Below are positions 42,301 through 49,489 of a stretch of 64,000 bases of DNA, in pieces. The stretch comes from Luteibacter rhizovicinus DSM 16549. GTDB taxonomy: Bacteria > Pseudomonadota > Gammaproteobacteria > Xanthomonadales > Rhodanobacteraceae. Below the pieces are notes generated by a model, which made no database searches, was not told the DNA's origin, and worked only from the letters and a program-made list of their open reading frames with translations. The DNA lies in contig NZ_CP017480.1 in assembly GCF_001887595.1 (NCBI RefSeq), forward strand, positions 3,934,001 to 3,998,000, in the 5' to 3' direction. A program made the position numbers and the translations under genes. Each line of letters begins with the position of its first letter. Positions within the stretch are counted from its first letter, which is position 1.

Positions 42301-44567
42301 TGCCACTGCTATTTTCGGACGCGGCGGAAAAGACTTTCCCTGGCTGGTGGCAGGTTTTCTGCTGGCCGCAGTCCAATGACTCGCGCAACGGAAGCCTGTT
42401 CTGCGCTCTCGATGCGCTGGAGCGTTGGCTTACGCTGCGGCTCGACGCTAATGAAGACATAACTGCTGATATCACCAAGATACTCCGGGACGGGAACTCC
42501 ACAGCGCTCGTCAGCGTGCTCCTTAACGTGGCCAAGTATCGGCCATCGTTGCTGACCGGCCCCCTCGAATCTCTGCTGACATTCCCGAACCTGTTCATTT
42601 GGGACAGCGCCCGCGTTGAGCAGGTTGGCTATAACTTTATCGGTTCGAGCTGGCTTCAGGGTGGCCAGGCGATGTTCGACTTCGCCCGCAAGTGGATTCT
42701 GGCGCCCCATCGCCAACTGAAGTTCCACGACGTCGTTGTCCAACTCCTGCTGGAGAACGACGACTTTGCACGGCGCCTTCAGGCGCGGCTCCCCAGCTGG
42801 GTACTGCCTGACGACCCGAAGGAAGCGCTGGAGGTCAAGCTGCTCTCTGCCACGTTAGACCTAGCTAACTATTCCACCACCACCGACCCGGCTAAAGGCG
42901 CTCAAGCCAAGGCCTTTGTCTGTCCTGCCGAGCTGAGCCTCGAGGTGCAGTCGTGGCAAGCGGATCGCGCGCTCCCGTCCGCGCACCTGCTTGTGCCGGG
43001 CCAGTGTGAGCAGCGGCTTCGAGGCGGCCAGCCCCTCACCGACGACGAGGCCGCGTACCTTTTCAAGCTGCTGCAGGAGTGCCAGACCGAAGATGAGGAC
43101 GCGAAATCGAAATGCCGTTTCGCTACAGCTAGCACGCTAGTTGCGTTGGGAGGCGCCTGGCTGGCACAGAACCTTCAAGCGCAGAAGCAGGCGCTCGAAG
43201 TTGTCCGCGCCGGTGTCGCGGCGGCCGCGTCAACAGGAGAAGGGATCCGCGAGCTGCGCATGGGAGGCCTTCGCGACGAGCTAATGTTCGTCGCCCACGC
43301 TGTCATGCGCCTGTGGCTCGCCGCGGGAGATGGAGTTCAAGAATGGGAGGCCGCTGTTCTTCGCCTTCTGACGAGTGGGAACACGCGAGTGGCCGCCGTT
43401 GTGGTTGGCGTCGCGTACACCAATCGAGAACAGCTTGGTGCCGCGTGGTGGCGGCTGCTTCGCGCAGGACTGTTCTGGTCAGGCCTTATCCTGCTTGCTC
43501 CGCGCCACGGCGATGGCGAGAACGCGGAGCGGGTCTGGAAAGTATGGCTCGCGCGGCTGCGGCGCTTTCCGCTCCGTGGACCGAGCGCGACGCCGGGGGA
43601 CCTCGACTTCAAGCGTGTGGCCGCGGGCCAAGCACGATTGGATTTCCAGCGACGGATGCGGCTCCATAGTGCGAGCGGCCAAAGTTGGCGTGGAAAGCCG
43701 GAGCGCGAGCGGGCCGGTTTGCTAGACGGTCACTTCCTCGAAGTTCTTTTCAACTGGCTCATCGATGGCGATGGTACTGGCGACCACGACCTCGACTCGC
43801 GCTTGGCGCTGCGCATCTGGGACTACGACGCCACGCGCGCCAAGGCTCGAGAAAGGAAGGAGGGCGGCGAGTACGACTTGCCCAGCCAGAATCTTGGCTA
43901 CGGCGTCCTCCTGAAGCTCGGAGTCCTGTCACTCACGGCGCCTGAGGCGGATGCGCGCGCGATCTGGGAAGCTGTTCTCTCCCACGGGCCAGCTGCTCAC
44001 TACGCGCTGCAGCACTTCATTCGCGGCCTGTTTCTGCTCCTAGGGAAAGGCGATGATCCAGAAGCATTCGAGCGCGTCTGGCGGGCCATTACTGAGTACG
44101 GTCTCTCCGCCGACTGGTCTCAACCGGGCCTCTGGTTTCACGGCGAGCGCCTGATTTGCGACCTGCTCGGCTTCGGCAACGAAGATGCGTTGTCCCTGCT
44201 GCGCAAGGGGGCGGCTCTGCGAATGAAAGATATCTACGAGTGCTGGGCGGCCACACACTTGGGTCGGGATGAAGAATGCGTCAAGCGCTTCTGCCGCTTC
44301 TTGACCACGGACTTCGGCGCTCCGCTTCGCATTGACGGACTTCGCTGGATCGCTGCCATGCAGCGCGAATCTTCCGATCGCTGGTATCGGGAGAGTACCG
44401 GCGACGCGCTGGTGGAGCTGGCGGCGGCCGCGTTGAGTTCCGACGCGCAAGTCCTTTCACGAGGTGCTCAGGCGCGACAAGCGCTTGTTGAGATCGCAGC
44501 GACCCTCGCAGCCAAAAACATCCCGGCAGCCCTGGCCCTCCAAGAGCGCATTAGACAGCTCAGATAG
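39318..44567 (+). CDS. STAND-like P-loop NTPase with N-terminal nuclease-like domain, 1749 residues
   Basis: The N-terminal ~100 residues (GAGFEFEDLISAWQMVKSL, then GWRIDDLLLTAQ and RLAVSAKGN) have the shape of a PD-(D/E)xK fold in which Glu of ExK is replaced by Ser (D75/D76, S93-x-K95), a variant I associate with Cap4-like nucleases. A P-loop NTPase follows: GESGSGKSA near residue 323-331 and Walker B VLVIDSAER near 386. The remaining ~1200 residues are mostly helical, as expected of a sensor of repeats. The layout effector-NTPase-large sensor matches Avs-type antiphage STAND proteins in size and order; the assignment is inferred. The ATG has GGAAG upstream, and the gene follows the recombinase by 86 bases. 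Confidence 0.78.
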   Translation: MASSEKTSNPKAPRGGGAKRAPATLRSTSGAGFEFEDLISAWQMVKSLSGEPAPGIGGVVTQIQAQLSALGWRIDDLLLTAQVTGTQRRLAVSAKGNLQVSAAGIPADFVARAWDQWRDPQGPFRRVADGLALVTIGTDRTFESAWREVKNACSGSDTTLALRRIRTNPRQSRVFDSIRQPGNATDEETIELIRCLHVLPTDLQLAHSETEAQAIGQCRRLLVSGLDDEAQDLWTRLIAVAKDVRLRSGTITVPDMLSLLRRQFGLRHHPDYQRDWETLSNITEDHKARIETELPSGYVVPRTAEKASLQAVVVQNLVTVVFGESGSGKSALVKSALDEASPSWNQVWFGPEELKTALSAARRSTLPLAHELSLVLSATVKPQNVLVIDSAERIEPGEFVVIRQLLQAVLPKDGDETEGAWRVVVVSQTQSWVEGEETILGGRKSQLVEVEALKSDAVKLALLSSPALGWLTAHDDTIAALTNLRTLAWVIQAGAALGSNDGGLASHTAVADRLWKYWTKNHPDVQSLMMRLARREASFERSFALTDLEPTDTATFTRRPEELPLRLNERTNRIEFEHDLAADWARFQFLKQIWTDTPQWVALASNPLWINALRMLGQFLLRQPAEIGTGWDVAFGAATDAKNELAGDILLDALCLDPDAERFLTERVDLLLGNDAKHFTRLLFRFLHIATVPIGGGLGLGAAVGLYMEARYRSIVLGRWPPVLRFLIAQRERLAGLVSSALAKVIETWLTQTPDTLSSGIRMPFRLELAEMALAMARTVQIEKGHGVMYLMHEPSLYTAPLAGAADLPIEIGGWALELAGRREIDADVKRRIDEIQVQKAKAHAELLKNDAAYKAREERKQNMGVLGSFRESLPPWPLGASYKVDMDFRTACIKENGIRFLMQAQPKLAAEVLLALIIEDKPEREYGDGRFDMDLGLDYPRDAYPTVFWKSPFFPFFQLAPEAALASLIALVNFCTERWVADVVMGQAGMAPGVPLLFSDAAEKTFPGWWQVFCWPQSNDSRNGSLFCALDALERWLTLRLDANEDITADITKILRDGNSTALVSVLLNVAKYRPSLLTGPLESLLTFPNLFIWDSARVEQVGYNFIGSSWLQGGQAMFDFARKWILAPHRQLKFHDVVVQLLLENDDFARRLQARLPSWVLPDDPKEALEVKLLSATLDLANYSTTTDPAKGAQAKAFVCPAELSLEVQSWQADRALPSAHLLVPGQCEQRLRGGQPLTDDEAAYLFKLLQECQTEDEDAKSKCRFATASTLVALGGAWLAQNLQAQKQALEVVRAGVAAAASTGEGIRELRMGGLRDELMFVAHAVMRLWLAAGDGVQEWEAAVLRLLTSGNTRVAAVVVGVAYTNREQLGAAWWRLLRAGLFWSGLILLAPRHGDGENAERVWKVWLARLRRFPLRGPSATPGDLDFKRVAAGQARLDFQRRMRLHSASGQSWRGKPERERAGLLDGHFLEVLFNWLIDGDGTGDHDLDSRLALRIWDYDATRAKARERKEGGEYDLPSQNLGYGVLLKLGVLSLTAPEADARAIWEAVLSHGPAAHYALQHFIRGLFLLLGKGDDPEAFERVWRAITEYGLSADWSQPGLWFHGERLICDLLGFGNEDALSLLRKGAALRMKDIYECWAATHLGRDEECVKRFCRFLTTDFGAPLRIDGLRWIAAMQRESSDRWYRESTGDALVELAAAALSSDAQVLSRGAQARQALVEIAATLAAKNIPAALALQERIRQLR

Positions 44568-44755
44568 CGCCCTAGCGAGGCTTTCACGCGGCCGTACAGG
44601 TCGAAAATTCGTTCACCGCCTCAGTTTCGACGCCCACTGGTGGCTGACATTTGCCCTTCCCTGCTCTAACCAAAGTTGCAGACCCCGGTTGTGCGTCGGG
44701 CCTGATCTCCTGGTCTCGTTGCATGCGATTGATCAATGATGCGCTCTTGTGCGTA

Positions 44756-45808
44756 TTAGTCTTCGCCTGACTCAATCCTCTTGAGTTGTGGGGCGAAGTT
44801 TGATTCGTTCATACACATGACATCATCACGGAGGCCGTGTGTCAGTTTCTCAATGAGGGTTAGTGCTTCGGCGACAGTTTCGCGCTTGATAACCAGCCTC
44901 TGCCCGATTTTGAATCTCGCGTCTGTTGTTTTTTTGATGTAGTCAACATCAACGATGCCCTGTGTATGGGCTAGGAGATGGCGCTGCTGAAAGGGCATCA
45001 CAAGCTGTTCCATCTCGACGGCCGAGAGGTGCTTTTCGTATCCATGTCCGATGGCGGCGGTCCAGAGGGCGGAACCCTCCGCAAGGCTTTGAAAGGCGTT
45101 GCGTCGAACCTTCGTTGTCGGTGCGATGCGCGCGTGAAGCGCCTCCGCAATTCTCTGGAATGCTGTTACCGCGTTTTGTAATGCACTCTCAACGATCAAG
45201 CGGCACGTATTCTCTGCAGTGTCCGCATCTGAAATCGCAGCTTTGATAAAGTCTATGGCATCGAGCGACTGGCGAATGCCTTGGGTTGTAAGGTCGAAGA
45301 CAAGCTCCGCGGCATTTGCGCCGCATGACGGGCAGAAATATGCCGCGCCAACAACGGCATACCGGCATCCACACTCGGCACAAGCGATCTTTAGGCGCAT
45401 CGGCGCTGCAGCAGCATAGGGGATCGGAACATGTTGAGGTCGGCTGTCGACCTTCATGCTTATGGATATGAATCCACCCCCGAAGTGTCTTTGATTGAAA
45501 CTCTGCGCATCCCGGCGAAGCGCGCCACCGATTGCTGCCTGGATCTTGGCAAGCGCAACGTCCCGAGCGTATTCAAGCTGCTCTTGCGTCCACCATTTCT
45601 GGGCATCGGCGGCATGGCCGCAGAACGGACAAAAGACCTCCTCATCTCTAACCTTCTCTTTCCAGTCTGCCATCAGTACTTTGAACTGAGCCAAGCATTC
45701 CGGCGCGGGACATTCACGGTCGAAGTAGTTGTCATCGTCCGCTGAGAAAGAAAGCGCGGACTTCTCGTTGCTAAGCTGTTTCAGGGCGCGGATCGTTTCT
45801 TCAAACAT
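44756..45808 (-). CDS. Unrecognised zinc-ribbon protein, 350 residues
   Basis: Residues ~33-63 contain CPAPEC and FCPFCG, and residues ~144-165 contain IACAECGCRYAVVG then YFCPSCGANA, giving two probable zinc ribbons. The C-terminal half is alpha-helical (AVTAFQRIAEALHARIAPT; VEMEQLVMPFQQRHLLAHTQ). I recognise no family name, though the HLLAHTQGIVD segment resembles short helical domains in HEPN-like proteins; that is only a hint. It lies 92 bases downstream of the metallopeptidase gene on the same strand and converges on the STAND-like gene. Confidence 0.75.
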   Translation of the reverse strand: MFEETIRALKQLSNEKSALSFSADDDNYFDRECPAPECLAQFKVLMADWKEKVRDEEVFCPFCGHAADAQKWWTQEQLEYARDVALAKIQAAIGGALRRDAQSFNQRHFGGGFISISMKVDSRPQHVPIPYAAAAPMRLKIACAECGCRYAVVGAAYFCPSCGANAAELVFDLTTQGIRQSLDAIDFIKAAISDADTAENTCRLIVESALQNAVTAFQRIAEALHARIAPTTKVRRNAFQSLAEGSALWTAAIGHGYEKHLSAVEMEQLVMPFQQRHLLAHTQGIVDVDYIKKTTDARFKIGQRLVIKRETVAEALTLIEKLTHGLRDDVMCMNESNFAPQLKRIESGED

Positions 45809-45900
45809 CGCCAGTCTCGTCTAGGGTCGGAGTCGGATTTCTGTTTGCGCGATCGAAGTGTCACGGAATTCTTTGGCATCGCTAGCGTGAGAAACGGTAC

Positions 45901-47187
45901 TTACGCCACTCGCCACCATGGCAAGATAGGCAGTGTCGAGGTCACTTGGCGACGTGCGAAGATTGGTTCCCAGCGGCGCATTGACTCCATTAGCGCAAGG
46001 CGCTGCTGATGTACTTGTTCTGCAGATACCTCATCTAGTGACAGTCCTAACCAGACCCTCGTCCCTTCGAGGTACGCTGAGATCGACTGATCTGGACGCC
46101 TCGTCAGCCGCTGTGCGGATTCTTCCATCACGCCCCCGTTAGACTCGTCTTCGCAAATCATGCGACACACGAAGTCCACGCACTCTCGAAGGACAGGGGT
46201 ATCTTCAGCGTTGTGATTCGCGATGGCCGCATCGCTGAGGAGAGCAAGCTCAATGCGCTCGTGCCGAGATGGATGTGTTGCGTCTTTCAGTTGAACCAAG
46301 CGCGACGCCTGAGCACTGAAAGCCAAATGGAAGCAAAGCCCCGCAACCAGCGTCACCCATCGACGACCGTCTGGGGTGGATAACAGTACGCGGAAGACCT
46401 CCTGCGACTCCGAACCCAGCTCATCGCTAAGCAGCGTTGTGTCAATATGGTCAAGGTACAACCGAGTCCAGTAAAACGCCTGGATATCCGCATCGAACTC
46501 GATAGTGCGGGAATACACGTTCGGGTGGTTAAGCTCTTTCCAGCCTATTGGCGCGACAGCTGGCACTGTTGGAGTGCTGGAAACCGCCAAAAGCTGGGGC
46601 TCTCTCTCGTCTTCGGCCGCAGCGCCCGTCAGATGGCCTCGAAGCAAATGCGCGGCTTCGTGAAACAAAAGAAATAGCATGGCCGAGCTCATCACAAGTT
46701 GCGCAATTGCAACGGCCGTGCGGTCGTCGGGCTGCTTGGAGCCCAGAGCCCGCAACAACACGGGGAGGGCCTCAGGCGAGTCGCGCAACCCACGTGCGGC
46801 TACGGCGACAAGAATATTCAAGCGCTGGAGTGCCAGTAGTCCGCGGCGCGTGATGACGATAACGGATTCGTCCACGTGAGGCCCGTGCGCGAAAGCCCAG
46901 GCATTGACGCAGGGTGCGTCGGTAATACAGACCGAGATCCGCCTATCCTTACAGTGCCGAGTCAGCCACCCTGCAACATCTTGAGCCAAACGCCATTGGT
47001 CATATACGCCCGCCTCACGTATACGCCTCAAGGGCAGGCGGCTCCCATAGTTACCTTTATAACGAGAGCGCTGCTCCCCCAGCCAAGTCTGGTAGATCGG
47101 ATGCGCGGCTGCGTCCGATTTGGTTTCGTGTCGTCGGGTATCCATCAATCCAGTGGACCAATCTGCCGCGCGGCAGTCAATTGCCAA
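45901..47187 (-). CDS. HExxH metallopeptidase of a defence-like module, 428 residues
   Basis: HEAAHLLRGH at residues 176-185 is a zinc-binding HExxH motif in a hydrophobic helix (LVMSSAMLFLLFHEAAH), and EFDADIQAFYW at ~230-240 supplies the ExxxD-type third ligand as in gluzincin/M48-like peptidases; ATHPSRHERIE near 305 also fits M48. Prophage Lit-type proteases that trigger abortive infection share a similar HExxH plus ExxAD layout, so an abortive-infection role is conceivable, but family membership is not demonstrated. There is no signal peptide. ATG 47145 is an alternative start. It precedes the zinc-ribbon gene on the same strand. Confidence 0.78.
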   Translation of the reverse strand: MAIDCRAADWSTGLMDTRRHETKSDAAAHPIYQTWLGEQRSRYKGNYGSRLPLRRIREAGVYDQWRLAQDVAGWLTRHCKDRRISVCITDAPCVNAWAFAHGPHVDESVIVITRRGLLALQRLNILVAVAARGLRDSPEALPVLLRALGSKQPDDRTAVAIAQLVMSSAMLFLLFHEAAHLLRGHLTGAAAEDEREPQLLAVSSTPTVPAVAPIGWKELNHPNVYSRTIEFDADIQAFYWTRLYLDHIDTTLLSDELGSESQEVFRVLLSTPDGRRWVTLVAGLCFHLAFSAQASRLVQLKDATHPSRHERIELALLSDAAIANHNAEDTPVLRECVDFVCRMICEDESNGGVMEESAQRLTRRPDQSISAYLEGTRVWLGLSLDEVSAEQVHQQRLALMESMRRWEPIFARRQVTSTLPILPWWRVA

Positions 47188-47362
47188 GAGGGTCTAGACA
47201 CCAATAATTCTGGATCGGTCAGCGCTCTAGGCTGGGGCGGCCAAGACGATTGCGAGGGCGCGCGGCCCCATGCCTAGGTGACCCACAGTTGCTAATCACC
47301 TGAGGAGCGTCCTTCTGCCCTCCGAATGTTAGTGATGCCATCGAGCCTGATCGCCCCGAGGG

Positions 47363-47390
47363 GCGTCTGCTTCGGGGCGGAAGCAGACGC
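47363..47390. repeat. Hairpin repeat, copy 1, 10-bp perfect stem
   Basis: Arms GCGTCTGCTT and AAGCAGACGC pair perfectly around an 8-base loop. It is followed five bases later by CTACCCTCGATAAC (47396-47409), a 14-mer repeated exactly at 49135-49148. It sits just past the stop of the 102-residue gene and could act as its terminator as well as being a member of a dispersed family. Confidence 0.75.
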
Positions 47391-47395
47391 CCGCT

Positions 47396-47704
47396 CTACC
47401 CTCGATAACCCGATGTAATCGCCGTATCCGAACCTCCGCTTCCGACCAGCCAGAGGACTTTGCTCCCAATGGGAACTTGCTCTTTCCGCAGTTGAGGCAA
47501 ATAGGCGACAAGTTTGTAGCCGACAGGACGAAAGTGTTCAACAACCAGGCGCGCCTGAGACAGAATAGATGAGCCGTCCGGGCGCTCGACAACAACCTCA
47601 TGGATCGAATCCTTGGTCCGAGTCTGGAGCTGTAGGTCGGGAACTAGCGCCAATCCGCGCCCGGCTATTTCAAAGGTGCCTTTTACTTCCAGAAGTAGTT
47701 CCAT
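47396..47704 (-). CDS. Small protein with EF-Tu domain-2-like pattern, 102 residues
   Basis: The start LLLEVKGTFEIAGRGLALVP (core FEIAGRGLALVP) resembles the beta-barrel domain 2 of translational GTPases, found alone in some small uncharacterised proteins; the later PIGSKVLWL also fits. It is leftward and ends in a sequence shared with the repeat family (TATCGAGGGTAG). Function is unknown. Neighbours are other small leftward genes. The gene is short and the call rests on composition and this weak resemblance. Confidence 0.55.
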   Translation of the reverse strand: MELLLEVKGTFEIAGRGLALVPDLQLQTRTKDSIHEVVVERPDGSSILSQARLVVEHFRPVGYKLVAYLPQLRKEQVPIGSKVLWLVGSGGSDTAITSGYRG

Positions 47705-47722
47705 GGTTCCCTCTACGGCCGA

Positions 47723-47929
47723 TCAGCGCCCGACTTCGATTTTGAACAGCCGGAAGAAGGCGAGCTCGAAGCGAGTTCCTCTTTCTCTAAAGGGCATAGA
47801 GTAGCTATAGGCGAAGCTGTCTCCGTCGTGCGCAGCGCCATCAACCCGCACCGACCTATAGAATTCCGTTGCAGCCTGAAAGCCGTCGGGTCCATTGAGT
47901 GATTTTAGCGTTCGGCCACGCCACTTCAA
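47723..47929 (-). CDS. Small unrecognised protein, 68 residues
   Basis: The sequence MKWRGRTLKSLNGPDGFQAA and the aromatic C-terminus (FELAFFRLFKIEVG) look like a folded small protein, but I recognise no family. It lies 18 bases before the 102-residue gene on the same strand, so the two may form one transcript. The only evidence for coding is the plausible composition and tight spacing. Confidence 0.4.
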   Translation of the reverse strand: MKWRGRTLKSLNGPDGFQAATEFYRSVRVDGAAHDGDSFAYSYSMPFRERGTRFELAFFRLFKIEVGR

Positions 47930-47995
47930 GACCGCCGAAACTCGATGTACGAATCATCCGGTCTCACTGGCATCCCTCTGGGAGTCGTGGATAGG

Positions 47996-48017
47996 TCCGC
48001 TTTGGCTCGAAAGCGGA
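47996..48017. repeat. Hairpin repeat, copy 2
   Basis: Arms TCCGCTTT and AAAGCGGA pair perfectly around a 6-base loop (GGCTCG). It lies at the 3' end of the 82-residue zinc-ribbon gene. The central ...CTTTGGxTCGAAAG... pattern is shared with copies 3, 4 and 5. Confidence 0.7.
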
Positions 48018-48018
48018 T

Positions 48019-48267
48019 CTAACTGGCCATCCCCGCAGGGTAGATAGATACTGCTTCCGACGCACTCAGCAACCTAGCGTCATGCAGCGTCTCGTGCCAC
48101 AGCGATTCACAGACGGTGCAACGCATCAAGAAGGTCGGGCCTTGCTCGACGGCGGCCATGCGTTCAAACCTTTCAAATGGTGCGTGGTAGCCGGCCCTGC
48201 AATCGGTACACCGAACATCTGCCTGGCTTTCCATCCATCCCCCTCGCTTCGCCGCCCTGTAGTACAA
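48019..48267 (-). CDS. Small zinc-ribbon protein, 82 residues
   Basis: Two CxxC pairs (VRCTDCRAG and MRCTVCESLW) about 30 residues apart suggest a single zinc ribbon. MESQADVRC, 11 residues in, is an alternative start. The product is otherwise unrecognised. It is leftward, flanked on both sides by members of the hairpin repeat family, which gives the region a cassette-like look. Confidence 0.6.
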   Translation of the reverse strand: MYYRAAKRGGWMESQADVRCTDCRAGYHAPFERFERMAAVEQGPTFLMRCTVCESLWHETLHDARLLSASEAVSIYPAGMAS

Positions 48268-48276
48268 AGCTATTGC

Positions 48277-48300
48277 GTCCGCTCCGGGTCGGAAGCGGGC
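48277..48300. repeat. Hairpin repeat, copy 3
   Basis: GTCCGCT and, after CCGGGTCGG, AAGCGGGC form an imperfect stem with one G-T/mismatch. It lies upstream of the 82-residue gene and downstream of the SUKH gene, both leftward. Confidence 0.6.
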
Positions 48301-48343
48301 CTATAAATCCATCGCCTTGTACCTGGCCTCGGCGACCAAGAAC

Positions 48344-48898
48344 TCAGATGTTGGATTCTAGGTACTCGCCATTCCATTTCGACTCAGAGAGCGATATCAC
48401 GAGCTTCTCGACGAAGGCTTCAAAACTCTTAGCCACGAGCAGCTTGGTATCTTGGTCTCGGCCAAAACGAATTACCTGGCCAACGGTTCCCTGCCCGTCA
48501 GGATCGAAGTCCAGCCCGATATGGTTGCCGCCCCGGTCCTTCGTCAAGGGGACCCAGGCACGATTCGTATACACGGGTTTTATGACCCCTTTGGGATGCG
48601 ACGCCATGAAGTCAGCGCAGTCAGCGTTCATCACCGCCTCGTCCAGCGAGCGCCAGACATCCCATTCCCGCTGGATCTGCTCGGCGGACAAAAGCTGCTC
48701 GCCACCAACAAGGCCAGCACGCCCGTCCTGACCGTCATGAATCGCTAGAAGTGTTCTCAGGCTGTCCGGAAAATTCACACCGAGATGGCTTTCCACAGCA
48801 GCGATCTTGTCGCACGACGTCCCTTGCCTAAGCCCAATTTGGTCTAGGCAACTATGTGTCCGAAGGATTCTTTCGATTTGCTCCCACTGCTCCCTCAT
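48344..48898 (-). CDS. SMI1/KNR4 (SUKH) domain protein
   Basis: The 184-residue protein has the SUKH pattern: KIAAVESHLGVNFPDSLRTL (core ESHLGVNFPDSLR) near residue 32-48, LLAIHDGQDG, then WVPLTKDRGGNHIGLDFDPD (core GNHIGLDFDPD) and FEAFVEKLV near the end. SUKH proteins are frequent immunity proteins against secreted or contact-dependent toxins. No cognate toxin gene lies beside it, so it may be an orphan immunity gene; the T6SS at 0-20 kb is a source of such conflicts but not evidence of pairing. Confidence 0.88.
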   Translation of the reverse strand: MREQWEQIERILRTHSCLDQIGLRQGTSCDKIAAVESHLGVNFPDSLRTLLAIHDGQDGRAGLVGGEQLLSAEQIQREWDVWRSLDEAVMNADCADFMASHPKGVIKPVYTNRAWVPLTKDRGGNHIGLDFDPDGQGTVGQVIRFGRDQDTKLLVAKSFEAFVEKLVISLSESKWNGEYLESNI

Positions 48899-49489
48899 GA
48901 GTCCCCCAGTCGAAAGATATGCCTGTTTAGAGTAACAAATTCACTGGATGGACTTTATCCCTGGGTCCGCTCTGGGTCGAAGGCGGACATCCCGGCGGAT
49001 CATAGGCCGCTCCGTCTGGCCCACGTGAATCGACCTTCGGCCCGCTCCCAGAACTGACGCCACGCGCATTCTAGGCCCGCCCATCCCTTTTCCCATGACA
49101 ATCGACCCGGCATGGGTCGAAAGCCTTCGCTGCCCTACCCTCGATAACAAAGCGTAATCGTCCTCATCCAGCACCGTTACCCGTCTGAACATGGGTTGTG
49201 TCGGGGGGGGGCTCGGCCATTGGTTGTAAGGGGAATCCTACAGACATCAAAAATAAGCTCAGCGATAGTCCAATATGCAGCCTCCTCAGCACTGCATTAG
49301 TGAACGCCTGATGTAAGGGGGAGTCGGACGGGCGCGGCGTCACAGCGGAGCAAGACATCCTCGGGTGACAACCGAGGCACTATCATTTCACAATACCCCG
49401 TCGCCTCACCTTGCAGCAGAACCGTTAGGTATTTGCCAGGCGATCTTTCTTCCATCCCACCCGCACCGCTCGAACTCATCGTCTCGGTC
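48899..49489. other. Repeat-bearing region with no certain gene
   Basis: These 591 bases contain hairpin copy 4 (48965-48988), a degenerate half-copy (GGGTCGAAAGC near 49114) followed by the exact 14-mer CTACCCTCGATAAC at 49135-49148, and a run of nine G at about 49203-49211. Short leftward frames exist (49297-49512, 71 codons; 49164-49358, with a hydrophobic stretch) but neither is convincing. It looks like debris of small genes between repeats. Confidence 0.5.
48965..48988. repeat. Hairpin repeat, copy 4
   Basis: GTCCGC and GCGGAC pair perfectly around TCTGGGTCGAAG. It shares the TGGGTCGAA centre with copies 2 and 5. It lies just upstream of the SUKH gene. Confidence 0.65.

Noticed and set aside
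48941..49192. A small leftward gene of 83 codons
   Set aside because: It runs through the repeated 14-mer and a hairpin half-copy, and its second half is Arg/Pro-rich and non-protein-like.
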